Source: a bacterium
GTDB lineage: Bacteria > Actinomycetota > Acidimicrobiia > Spongiisociales > UBA11373
Reading direction: 5' to 3'
NCBI GenBank assembly: GCA_013202595.1
Contig: JABMPV010000219.1
Location: 1 to 16,392 of the forward strand
DNA: 16,392 bases
Of this stretch, positions 7,498 through 14,782 are shown one piece after another; within the stretch, counting starts at the first letter, position 1; every line of letters starts with the position of its first letter. A program made the position numbers and the translations under genes. The notes beneath the pieces are model-generated. The model had not been told where the DNA came from and made no database searches. It saw only the letters and a list, made by a program, of their open reading frames with translations.

Positions 7498-8369
7498 CCG
7501 TGCAGCCTCTCCTCGAACCCCTCACCGATGAGTGAGACGCCCAACCCGAAGACCACGATGATCAGGCCGGGGATGGTGGCCAGCCACCAGTTGGTCCGGA
7601 TGAACGGCTGCCCTTCGGCGATCATCGCGCCCCACTCGGGGGTGGGTGGCGGGATTCCAAGGCCGAGGAACGAGAACGCTGCCAGCGCCAGGGTGGCGAA
7701 CACGATGTCGCTCGGCAGGTAGATGAGCGTCTGATTGATGGCGTTGGGCAGCACGTGCGCCCGCAGAATCCGCAGCCTCCCCAACCCGGCGACTCGAGCG
7801 GCATGCACGTAGTCGAGATCACGAATCCGCAGGACCTCCCCGCGAATGATCCGGGCGTAGACCACCCAGGCCAGCACGGTGAACGCCACCAGGATCGACT
7901 TGGCCCCCTGTCCCAGAGCGAACACCAGAACGATCACGAGGATGTACGCGGGGAACGCCTGGACGACGTCGGCGGTTCGCATGACGAGAGTGTCCGTCCA
8001 GCGTCCGTAGAAGCCGGCGAGCGCTCCGAGGATTGTCCCGAGGACCATCGGCATCAACGCGCCCAGGAACCCGATCGGCAGGTCGACCCTTGCCGCATAG
8101 AGCAGTCTCGACAGGACGTCACGCCCCAATTCGTCGGTCCCCAGCAGATGATCACCTGTCGGCGACGCCAGTTTGTTGGCCGGGTCGATGGCGAGCGGAT
8201 CATGGGGAGCCAGAAGTGGGGCGAACACGGCGATCAGCACGTAGATGAGGACGATCGCCAGACCGACCCACACCTTGACCGGCAGCCGCTGCCAGAACTT
8301 GCGATCGTCGAGTGGGCCCTGACTGTCGGCAGCCGAGAGGTCGAGCGGAAGAGCGGTGGGGTCGGTCAT
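7494..8369 (-). CDS. ABC importer permease (DppC/OppC type)
   Basis: A 291-residue inner-membrane permease, normal length for DppC. A cytoplasmic N-terminus of about 30 residues precedes a first membrane helix (VWVGLAIVLIYVLIAVFAPLLA, about 32-53), then the family's periplasmic segment HDPLAIDPANKLASP...LLGTDELGRDVLSRLLYAAR, typical of DppC/OppC. About five further hydrophobic segments follow. The EAA loop that docks on the ATPases is seen as DYVHAARVAGLGRLRILRAHVLPN. The substrate class (dipeptide, opine, nickel, polyamine-like) is not determined by the permease. It overlaps both neighbouring transporter genes by 4 bases. Confidence 0.95.
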   Translation of the reverse strand: MTDPTALPLDLSAADSQGPLDDRKFWQRLPVKVWVGLAIVLIYVLIAVFAPLLAPHDPLAIDPANKLASPTGDHLLGTDELGRDVLSRLLYAARVDLPIGFLGALMPMVLGTILGALAGFYGRWTDTLVMRTADVVQAFPAYILVIVLVFALGQGAKSILVAFTVLAWVVYARIIRGEVLRIRDLDYVHAARVAGLGRLRILRAHVLPNAINQTLIYLPSDIVFATLALAAFSFLGLGIPPPTPEWGAMIAEGQPFIRTNWWLATIPGLIIVVFGLGVSLIGEGFEERLHG

Positions 8370-9310
8370 GCTTCGATCTCCACTCTCGGATCGAGGATCG
8401 CCATGATGATGTCGGCGAGCAGGTACACGGCCATGACCACCAGAGCAAACAGCAGGGTGTACCCCTGGACCGTGGGCAGATCACGGGCCCTGGCTGCGAG
8501 GACGATCCCCTGGCCGACGCCCGGCAGTGCGAACGTGGTCTCGATGACGACCGCACCGAACAACAGGTACCCGATCTCCAGGGCGACCAGCGTGATCCCC
8601 GGCCCGGCTGCGTTCCTGAGCACGAACCGGCGCACCAGGCGCCCGCCCGACACGCCGAGTGAACGAGCGGTCGAGATGTAGTCCGACTCCATGACCGAGA
8701 TCATCTCGGCCCTCAGGCCCCTGATGATGAAGGGTGCTGATGCAATCGCCAGGGTCAGCGACGGGAGGATGATGGATCGGAAGTGATCGTAGGTGGACTC
8801 ACCAAACCCTCCCGGCGGAAAGAAGTCGAACCGCAGCGCCACGAGTAACAGCAGGATCACACCCGTCCAGAAGGACGGCATGCTGAGCCCGACCAGGCCG
8901 AGGCCGCGGATGATGTGATCGGTTGGGCGATCCTTCCGTAAGGCGGCCAGCACCCCCAGTGGAATGCTGATCACCAATGTCAGCAGCACTCCGCCGACGA
9001 GCAGCCAGCTGGTAATCACGATCCGCGGCGCAATGATCTCGGCGACCGGCTTGCGGGACTTGTACGAGTACCCGAGGTCGCCCTGCAGCACGTTCTTGAC
9101 GTAACGGCCGTACTGGACGACCACCGAATCGTTCAAGCCCAGTTTCTCGCGAACCTCTTCGAGTTCGGCCTCCGACGCCCGCAGTCCGGCGACTTGACGG
9201 GCCGGATCCCCGGGTGTGACCTGCAGCACCATGAACACCACCAGCACGATGCCGAAGAGCATCGGGATGGTCTGTAGCAGTCGTTTGGCCACGAAGCCAA
9301 AGCGGCCCAC
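8366..9310 (-). CDS. ABC importer permease (DppB/OppB type)
   Basis: A 314-residue inner-membrane permease of the DppB type. It has the typical N-terminal helix (VAKRLLQTIPMLFGIVLVVFMVLQ) followed by PGDPARQVAG, then about five more helices. The EAA loop reads DYISTARSLGVSGGRLVRRFVLRNA. The C-terminus ends in the family-style AILDPRVEIEA. It starts with GTG at 9308-9310; GAGGGG on the minus strand (9320-9325) lies 9 bases upstream and is the likely ribosome site, but it can be caught in a small hairpin (see 9320-9335). It is separated from the binding-protein gene by 70 bases holding a strong stem-loop, and overlaps DppC by 4 bases. Confidence 0.94.
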   Translation of the reverse strand: MGRFGFVAKRLLQTIPMLFGIVLVVFMVLQVTPGDPARQVAGLRASEAELEEVREKLGLNDSVVVQYGRYVKNVLQGDLGYSYKSRKPVAEIIAPRIVITSWLLVGGVLLTLVISIPLGVLAALRKDRPTDHIIRGLGLVGLSMPSFWTGVILLLLVALRFDFFPPGGFGESTYDHFRSIILPSLTLAIASAPFIIRGLRAEMISVMESDYISTARSLGVSGGRLVRRFVLRNAAGPGITLVALEIGYLLFGAVVIETTFALPGVGQGIVLAARARDLPTVQGYTLLFALVVMAVYLLADIIMAILDPRVEIEA

Positions 9311-9319
9311 GAGGTGATT

Positions 9320-9335
9320 CCCCTCTCGTCAGGGG
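9320..9335 (-). promoter_or_regulatory. Small hairpin covering the dppB-like ribosome binding site
   Basis: On the minus strand CCCCT (9331-9335) can pair with AGGGG (9320-9324) over a 6-base loop. The AGGGG arm is the best Shine-Dalgarno match before the GTG at 9310. Folding would hide the site and could lower permease translation relative to the binding protein. The pairing is seen in sequence; the effect is inferred. Confidence 0.35.
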
Positions 9336-9337
9336 CG

Positions 9338-9368
9338 TCGGGGGCACCGGCTTCTCCGGTGCCCCCGA
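9338..9368 (-). terminator. Intercistronic 13-bp stem-loop after the solute-binding protein gene
   Basis: Bases 9338-9350 and 9356-9368 are perfectly complementary over 13 bp (TCGGGGGCACCGG on one arm), with a 5-base loop. It lies 12 bases beyond the binding-protein stop codon, before the permease gene, on the transcribed minus strand. No U-run follows, so it may act as a partial terminator or as a 3'-end stabiliser that leaves more binding-protein mRNA than permease/ATPase mRNA, an arrangement well known from maltose- and oligopeptide-type ABC operons. Confidence 0.65.
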
Positions 9369-9380
9369 GCCACAGTATTG

Positions 9381-11015
9381 CTAGCCGCTGATGGCGATCG
9401 TGTCGTAGTAGTAGAGACCCCACGGTGCCGATTCGAACCCGGTGAGAGTCTGACTCACGGCATGGAGGTAGGAGCCTTCACCGATGCCGATGGCATGCGC
9501 CTCATTGAACGAAAGGTCCTGGACCTCCGTCGCAATGGCTTGCATCTCGGCGTCGGTCGCAGCCTCCGCATATGCGAAGAACAGGTCCCACAGCGTGTCC
9601 GTCTCCCATCCGGAGAACAGCCACTCGGTGGCTGCGAGCCAGATGATCGGATCGTGGATCCCGGGCGAGATCGCACCGTAGTTCCAGATCGTCATGTCGG
9701 CGTCCACGGTGAAGGCACGGTCGAGGAACGCTCCGGTCTCCAGGCCGGTCAGCGTGAGATCGACCCCGATCTCGGCCAGGTTGGCCTGCAGGACCTGGGC
9801 GATGAGCGCGTCTACGCCGTTGCCCGAGTCGTAGTTGATCTCCACCTGGACCCCGTCCGGATAGGCCGACTGCGCCAGCATCTCCCTGGCCTTATCCAGA
9901 TCCCGCCGGAAGTACGGCTCGGACGGAGGGGCCCAGTTGTAGATGTTGGGGGACAGAACGCCACTGGGAGGCCCGTAGTACCCGCCCAGGCCGGCGTTGA
10001 CGGCCTCGTAGTCGACCGCATAGGCGACCGCCTTGCGCAGGAACGGGTCATCGAACGGCGGACGGAGGACGTTCATCCCGAGGTGCTCGAGGGAGTGGAT
10101 CGCGCAGACGTAGACCTCGGTGGGGTCGTACTGTCCCGCCACATTCGCCGGCAGGTACTCGACGACATGGGTGTCGCCCGACTCGAAGAGGATCTGGTTC
10201 TCGGTCTGGTCGGTGACGACGTCGAGAATGACCTCATCGACGTACGGACGCCCCTCGCGGTGGTAGTTCGGATTCTTCTTGAGCACGATACGCCCGCCGA
10301 TCGACCACTCGTCGACCATGAACGGCCCGGCGCCGATCGGGCTGTTGTAGAACTCGTCCTCGGTCATCCCGGCGAAGTCCTTGGGCATGATGCCCGAGAT
10401 CGACCCGGAGAGCACCGGCAGGATGGTGTTGTCGGGATACGCGAGTTCCATGACGATTTCTCGGCCCTCGCCGGTTATGGCAACGATGGAGTCCCATGAC
10501 CCACCGAAGTTGGGCCCGGCGTTCCATACATCGAGCGAGAAGGCGACGTCCTCAGCGGCAACAGGGTCGCCATTGCTGAACGCGGCTCCTTCGAACAGGG
10601 TGAATGTGATCGTCAGCGCGTCGGGGTCATACACCCAGGTCTCTGCCAGGCCGGGATCGAACCCGTACCCGTCGGCGGCAAACCGGATCAATGGCTCCAT
10701 TACCGCCTGGTGGGTGTTGTAGGAGACGTACGCAGCGGCCGAGTCCATCACCCAGCCGTCGAAGGACTCGAATCGGGTCACCCGCAGCGTGCCGCCACTC
10801 TCGGCCGGAGCCGCGGTCGTGCCAGGTGCTGCGGTTGTCCCGGGTGCTGCCGTGGTCGCGGTCGTAGCTTCGGTGGTGCCTCCGGCCTCGGTGGTTACGG
10901 GAGCAGCCGTCGTTGCGGTGGTCGCCTCGGTGGTCCCAGCATCGTCGTCGTCTCCGCATGCCGACGCGAACAGCGCCAGCACCGCGAAGAGAGCGATGAT
11001 CTTCTTGATCCTCAT
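9381..11015 (-). CDS. ABC transporter solute-binding lipoprotein, family 5 (DppA/OppA type)
   Basis: A 544-residue extracytoplasmic binding protein of SBP family 5 (peptide/opine/nickel class). Residues 1-20 are a lipoprotein signal peptide (basic MRIKK, hydrophobic core, FASAC with lipidated Cys20). An acidic GDDDDAG and a Thr/Ala/Pro linker (about 27-73) follow. The mature fold shows family landmarks: ITFTLFEGAAFSNGDPVAAEDVAFSL (motif around the first lobe), GAGPFMVDEWSIGGRIVLKKNPNYHREGRPYVDEV, and PFLRKAVAYAVDYEAV. The ATG at 11015 has GGAGG 8 bases upstream. It is followed by a 13-bp stem-loop and then the permeases and ATPases, so it is the receptor of this importer. No ligand-specific residues are recognisable; many Asp/Glu suggest, but do not prove, a cationic ligand. 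Confidence 0.95.
   Translation of the reverse strand: MRIKKIIALFAVLALFASACGDDDDAGTTEATTATTAAPVTTEAGGTTEATTATTAAPGTTAAPGTTAAPAESGGTLRVTRFESFDGWVMDSAAAYVSYNTHQAVMEPLIRFAADGYGFDPGLAETWVYDPDALTITFTLFEGAAFSNGDPVAAEDVAFSLDVWNAGPNFGGSWDSIVAITGEGREIVMELAYPDNTILPVLSGSISGIMPKDFAGMTEDEFYNSPIGAGPFMVDEWSIGGRIVLKKNPNYHREGRPYVDEVILDVVTDQTENQILFESGDTHVVEYLPANVAGQYDPTEVYVCAIHSLEHLGMNVLRPPFDDPFLRKAVAYAVDYEAVNAGLGGYYGPPSGVLSPNIYNWAPPSEPYFRRDLDKAREMLAQSAYPDGVQVEINYDSGNGVDALIAQVLQANLAEIGVDLTLTGLETGAFLDRAFTVDADMTIWNYGAISPGIHDPIIWLAATEWLFSGWETDTLWDLFFAYAEAATDAEMQAIATEVQDLSFNEAHAIGIGEGSYLHAVSQTLTGFESAPWGLYYYDTIAISG
10806..10937 (-). repeat. Thr/Ala-rich linker repeats in the binding lipoprotein
   Basis: Residues 27-70 contain two exact copies of TTEATTATTAAP (28-39 and 47-58) followed by GTTAAP units, so the DNA is a degenerate tandem repeat. 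It forms a flexible tether between lipidated Cys20 and the folded domain, and length variation by slippage is likely. Such tethers are frequent in Acidimicrobiia lipoproteins. Confidence 0.8.
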
Positions 11016-11018
11016 AGG

Positions 11019-11165
11019 TCAGTCCTCCTGCTCTGCTGTGATATCAGTCGGAGTCCGGTCTGCGAGCAATCCTATCAACCGATAGGCCAGCATGTCGGGC
11101 AAATGCAGTGCTTCGTCTCGCAAGTGGCGGTTGAGACCGATCGGGGTGGCACTCGACACCGGCAC
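11019..11165 (-). CDS. Possible small ORF between aguB and the binding-protein gene
   Basis: I do not recognise this. An open frame ends with TGA at 11019-11021, only 3 bases before the binding-protein ATG. It can start at GTG 11165 (48 residues) or 11159. Opened fully it runs back 60 codons to the AguB stop, in the same frame. The peptide has a charged amphipathic part (RHLRDEALHLPDMLAYRLIGLLAD) and ends TAEQED. For: stop-to-start spacing is as tight as elsewhere in this operon, and it fills the largest gap. Against: no good ribosome site, no ATG until mid-ORF, third-position GC of about two thirds, apparently lower than in the neighbouring genes, and 60 open codons are unremarkable at this GC. 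It could equally be a leader region holding the promoter. Confidence 0.25.
   Translation of the reverse strand: MPVSSATPIGLNRHLRDEALHLPDMLAYRLIGLLADRTPTDITAEQED
11069..11086 (-). promoter_or_regulatory. Palindrome, candidate operator, with possible -10 box, upstream of the binding-protein gene
   Basis: CCTATC-AACC-GATAGG (11071-11086) is a perfect inverted repeat with 6-base arms, 55 bases upstream of the binding-protein ATG. Its end overlaps a TAGGAT hexamer on the minus strand (11069-11074) resembling a -10 box; the best -35 at suitable spacing is poor. A dyad over a promoter is what a TetR dimer would bind, and the operon encodes one at 3280-3909. It could instead be chance or an RNA hairpin. 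Confidence 0.35.
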
Positions 11166-11201
11166 AGGAAGTGTGGTCCCCGGATCTGCCGCCGGCAATC
11201 T

Positions 11202-12140
11202 TCACCGGATGGGGTCCGCCGGGTCGGTCAGTCGCGAATACTGATCGGGCCGACGCGTGTCGTACAGGCCCCAGGTCCACCAGTCCCTCCGCTGATCCAG
11301 ATCGAGGTCCGCCACCAGGACCGCCGGTTCGTCCCGGGGAGCCTCGACGATGACCCGGCCGTACGGATCGGACATGAACGAGGATCCGTAGAAGGTGAGC
11401 GGGCCTTCCAACCCGATCCGGTTGACGGCGATCATGAAGGTGCCATTGGCCAGACCGTTGGCGGTGATCGTGTGCCGCCACATCGGCTGGGAGTCCAGGT
11501 CGGGATAGTCGGGTTCGAGGCCGATCGCCGTGGGATAGACGATGATCTCAGCGCCTTCCAGCGAGTAGATGCGGGCCAACTCGGGATTCCACTGATCCCA
11601 ACAGGTCGGGAAGCCGAACCGGGCTCCGCCGGCCTCGATGACCGGGTAACCGGTGTCACCGGGAGCGAAGTACTCGTTCTCGTGGTAGTTGGTGAACTGG
11701 GGGATGTGGATCTTGCGGGTCCTGGCCAGCAGCGTCCCGTCAGGGTCGACGGCGATCGCAGTGTTGAACCCGATCCCGTCGGGATCCCTCTCGTACAACG
11801 AAGCGTGCACAACGGCGCCGGTCTCGGCGGCCATCTCACCGGCCAGTTCCGTGGTCGGTCCGTCGCCGATGTCCTCGACCCACTTGGCGGCGGCCTCGGA
11901 ATCGTCGGGAGCGATGGCGAAGTAGGGCGCCAGGGTCAGTTCCTGCAGGCAGACCACCGCGGCACCCTCACCGGCAGCCATCCGGATGCCCTCACGAAGC
12001 GTGTCCAGATGGGTACCGGGGTCCGGGTCCCAGGCACACTGCACCGCTCCGACCCGGATGGACCGCCCGGTCGCCGGTTCGGCCCTCAGCGGTGAAGGCA
12101 TCGGATCGTCGATACGAACGATCAGCCGGAAGTCGATCAT
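11202..12140 (-). CDS. aguB: Carbon-nitrogen hydrolase, N-carbamoylputrescine amidase-like
   Basis: A 312-residue nitrilase-superfamily enzyme. The catalytic triad is visible: Glu67 in CLQELTLAPYF, Lys143 in TRKIHIP and Cys180 in FPTCWDQWNPE. The run CWDQWNPELARIYSLEGAEIIVYPTAIGLEP, followed by RIG and FYGSSF, closely resembles N-carbamoylputrescine amidase, which converts N-carbamoylputrescine to putrescine, CO2 and NH3. A beta-ureidopropionase or other N-carbamoyl amidase is the alternative. Residues 1-27 precede the usual family start (IRVGAVQC), a modest extension. The ATG at 12140 has a perfect AGGAGG 4 bases upstream and overlaps the AguA stop as ATGA, so the two consecutive enzymes are translationally coupled, strong contextual support for the AguA-AguB pathway. 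Cytoplasmic. Confidence 0.88.
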   Translation of the reverse strand: MIDFRLIVRIDDPMPSPLRAEPATGRSIRVGAVQCAWDPDPGTHLDTLREGIRMAAGEGAAVVCLQELTLAPYFAIAPDDSEAAAKWVEDIGDGPTTELAGEMAAETGAVVHASLYERDPDGIGFNTAIAVDPDGTLLARTRKIHIPQFTNYHENEYFAPGDTGYPVIEAGGARFGFPTCWDQWNPELARIYSLEGAEIIVYPTAIGLEPDYPDLDSQPMWRHTITANGLANGTFMIAVNRIGLEGPLTFYGSSFMSDPYGRVIVEAPRDEPAVLVADLDLDQRRDWWTWGLYDTRRPDQYSRLTDPADPIR

Positions 12141-13147
12141 CGGGCCTCCTGGGGTGTCGGTATCTGTTGGGTGGTGCAGTGCGGCCCACCCCCTGCATAG
12201 GAGAACATGGTGCCGGGAACTCCGACGATCTCGCGGTCAGGGAAGGCATCGGCGAGGACCGCAATGGCTTCAGCGTCGGAGGGGAAGTCTCCCGTCCCGA
12301 CGATCACCCCGCCGTTGACGATCACAGTATTGGCGTATGCAACGCCGACGTCCCTGCCGTCGAACATGGTGCCGGGCAGCGGCGGCAGATCGATCACCTC
12401 GATGGATCGTCCTCTGGCATCGACGGCGTCTGCCAGGACGGCACGATTGGCCGCCATCCGCTCGTGATTGGGATCGGCCGGGTCGTCGGCTCCCTGGAAC
12501 ACCACCACCCCGGGACGGACGAAAGTGCACACGGCATCGACGTGCCCGTCGGTGACCGGGTCCTCGACGATCCCCAGCGGCAGCCAGATGACCTGCTGTA
12601 TGCCGAGACGATCGCCGAGTTCACGCTCAATGTCGGCCTTGGACATGGATGGGTTGCGGTTGGGATTCAGCAAGCACTGCTCGGTCGTGATCAGCGTGCC
12701 CTCACCGTCGACGGTGATCGCCCCGCCCTCCAGCACCATCGACGACTCGATCCGCTCTATCCCGAGATACTCCAGCACCGCTGCCGCGCTCGCCCCGGAG
12801 CGGGGCTCGGCTCCGAAGCCCGCCCCCCAGGAGTTGAACGCAAAGTCGATGGCCGCCCGCCCTCCGGCATCATCGATGACGACGAAGGGCCCCGAGTCGC
12901 GCACCCAGGCGGTGTCGTAGGGAATCTCCACCAGATCGACGCCGCCGGGGAGGATCCTGCGGGCGGTCTCCTTATCTCGGGTTTTGACCATCATTGTGAG
13001 TGGCTCGAAATCGAGGATGGCTGCGGCCAGACCGGCGTAGGTCTGCCGGGCCAGGTCGAGATGCCGGCCCCAGCTGCGGAGGTCGGTGGGCCAGGCCATC
13101 AGTGTCCGCTCGTGCGGCTCCCACTCGGCCGGCATCCGGAAGGTCAC
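12137..13147 (-). CDS. aguA: Agmatine deiminase family protein
   Basis: A 336-residue member of the peptidyl-arginine/agmatine deiminase family (guanidino-modifying fold). It starts with MPAEWEPHERTLMAWP, the family N-terminal signature; Asp/Arg in DTAWVRDSGP, EGGAI, the active-site His in TDGHVD and nucleophile Cys324 in GGGPHCTTQQIP are all present. The known reaction is agmatine + H2O to N-carbamoylputrescine + NH3. It is slightly shorter than many characterised enzymes, and substitutions such as IPYDTAWVRDSGP leave room for another guanidino substrate. The start is a GTG at 13145-13147, overlapping the upstream stop as GTGA, with GGAAGG about 8 bases upstream; an ATG 12 bases inside is the alternative. 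The next gene is aguB, overlapping by 4 bases. Confidence 0.9.
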   Translation of the reverse strand: MTFRMPAEWEPHERTLMAWPTDLRSWGRHLDLARQTYAGLAAAILDFEPLTMMVKTRDKETARRILPGGVDLVEIPYDTAWVRDSGPFVVIDDAGGRAAIDFAFNSWGAGFGAEPRSGASAAAVLEYLGIERIESSMVLEGGAITVDGEGTLITTEQCLLNPNRNPSMSKADIERELGDRLGIQQVIWLPLGIVEDPVTDGHVDAVCTFVRPGVVVFQGADDPADPNHERMAANRAVLADAVDARGRSIEVIDLPPLPGTMFDGRDVGVAYANTVIVNGGVIVGTGDFPSDAEAIAVLADAFPDREIVGVPGTMFSYAGGGPHCTTQQIPTPQEAR

Positions 13148-14778
13148 GCGAGACCTTCCGATCCTTCGAGGTGGTGGACGACTTCCCCATCGAGCACAGT
13201 CATCCAGGTCTCCAGTCCGGCGATCTCCTCGAGGGGCACTCCGAAAAGGTCACCGTCGATGACCGTCAGGTCGGCGTACTTGCCCGATTCGATCGATCCG
13301 AGCCGATCCTCGGCGAATAGCGAATAGCCGGCATCGATGGTGTGGGCCCGCACCGCCTCCTCGACCGTCACCACCTGATCGGGGCCGATCACCCTGCCGC
13401 CGAGCGAGGTCCTCAGCACGGCGGACGAGATGGTGTCGACCGGCCGGTACGACGTGACATCGGAGTCACTGCTCAGAACGAACCTCACACCTGCATCGAT
13501 CTCAGCCCGCATGGGCTGCAGCCAGTGGCCCCGCTCCTCACCGAGCCTCACCAGGAACTCGTCGCCGCTGATCGTGAGCAGGTTGGTCTGGTTGACGGCG
13601 ATCACCCCCAATCTCGCCATCCGCTCCAATTGAGCCGGAGTCGGGTAGCCGCAGTGTTCGATCCGGTGACGGGGGTCTGGCCGGGGGTAGGCCTTCATCG
13701 CCGCCTCGAATGCATCGAGCACCGCCCCGATCGCCAGGTCACCCTGGGCATGGATGCCGATCTGCCAACCCTGGCGGTGGGCCTCCACCACGAGTTCCTT
13801 CAGCGCCTCGGGTTCGTGATAGAGGATGCCGGTGAACTCGTCGTTCTCCCCGTAGGGTTCGCAGAACGTGGCAGTGCCTCCGATCATCGAACCGTCTGCA
13901 TAGAACTTCATCGGGCCGATCCAGAGCATGTCGTCCCCGAACGGGCCGGCGATACCCAGGGCACCAAAGTCTGCCAATTGGTGGGACAACGGCATGCACA
14001 CCGTGCGGACCCACCACCGGCCCCGCCGTCTGGCCTCCCGATAGGCGGCCATCTCCCGCTTGCTGACCTGGGCGTCGGCGACGGTGGTCAAGCCGGCCGC
14101 CAGGAAGGCGCTCCCGGCACGCTCGATCGCCGCAACCAGATCGTCCATGGGGGCAGTGACATGGAAGTTGGTCCCGTGCCGGCCGATGTCGACGGCGACC
14201 GACTGCACCAGACCCTGGGCGGAGTCCTGGCACATCCCGGTGATCCGCCCCCCGGGGTCGCGCACGAAGCGGCCACCCGGGGGATCGGGCGTGTCGTCAT
14301 CGATGCCGGCCATCTCCAGGGCGCTGCTGTTCACCAGCAGATAGTGCCCGGACACGTGTAGGAGGCCGACCGGGTGGTCTGTGGTAGCCCGGTCGAGGTC
14401 CCAGCGGGTCGGCTCCTCGCCGTACTTGGCGTAGTCGAAACCCGAGCCGTGGACCCATTCGCCGGCCGGGGTGTTTGCTGCGGCCTCTGCCACGGTGGCA
14501 ACCAGTTCGTCCACCGACGACACGGCGGGATACCCCACGTCGATCGAAGCCATCGACTCACCCGAGGCCAGGTAGTGGTTGTGAGGGTCGATGAACCCGG
14601 GGACCATTGTTCGGCCGCCAAGGTCGATCATTTCGGCACCGGGATGCGCCGCCAGGACGTCGGTGTCGGAGCCGACGTCCAGGATCCGCCCACCGCCCAC
14701 GGCGACCGCTTCGGCCCACGACCCTGCCGGATCGGACGTATATACCCGGCCGCCGTGAAACACCCGATCCGCCGTCAT
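13144..14778 (-). CDS. Amidohydrolase family 3 (YtcJ-like), copy 2
   Basis: A 544-residue metal-dependent hydrolase of the YtcJ-like amidohydrolase branch. Metal-site and catalytic residues: HNH (His66, His68) in VPGFIDPHNH, Lys291 in MKFYADGS, His343 in IHAQGD, His375 in HRIEHCGYP and Asp438 in LSSDSD. The C-terminal G-S-I-E-S-G-K-Y-A-D-L-T-V segment closes the beta-sandwich. No signal peptide. The ATG at 14778 is chosen because GGAAGG (14786-14791) stands 7 bases upstream; the 19 residues upstream in the open frame overlap the methyltransferase gene and look non-coding. It starts 4 bases after the methyltransferase stop and overlaps aguA by 4. It shares architecture with copy 1 at the other end of the operon, but motif details differ (HNH versus HSH, HRIEH versus HAICH), so substrates probably differ. 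Confidence 0.9.
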   Translation of the reverse strand: MTADRVFHGGRVYTSDPAGSWAEAVAVGGGRILDVGSDTDVLAAHPGAEMIDLGGRTMVPGFIDPHNHYLASGESMASIDVGYPAVSSVDELVATVAEAAANTPAGEWVHGSGFDYAKYGEEPTRWDLDRATTDHPVGLLHVSGHYLLVNSSALEMAGIDDDTPDPPGGRFVRDPGGRITGMCQDSAQGLVQSVAVDIGRHGTNFHVTAPMDDLVAAIERAGSAFLAAGLTTVADAQVSKREMAAYREARRRGRWWVRTVCMPLSHQLADFGALGIAGPFGDDMLWIGPMKFYADGSMIGGTATFCEPYGENDEFTGILYHEPEALKELVVEAHRQGWQIGIHAQGDLAIGAVLDAFEAAMKAYPRPDPRHRIEHCGYPTPAQLERMARLGVIAVNQTNLLTISGDEFLVRLGEERGHWLQPMRAEIDAGVRFVLSSDSDVTSYRPVDTISSAVLRTSLGGRVIGPDQVVTVEEAVRAHTIDAGYSLFAEDRLGSIESGKYADLTVIDGDLFGVPLEEIAGLETWMTVLDGEVVHHLEGSEGLA

Positions 14779-14782
14779 GGAC

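Noticed and set aside
10806..10937. Possible CRISPR-like or tandem DNA repeat
   Set aside because: The repetition is explained by the Thr/Ala codons of a lipoprotein linker, with no spacer structure.
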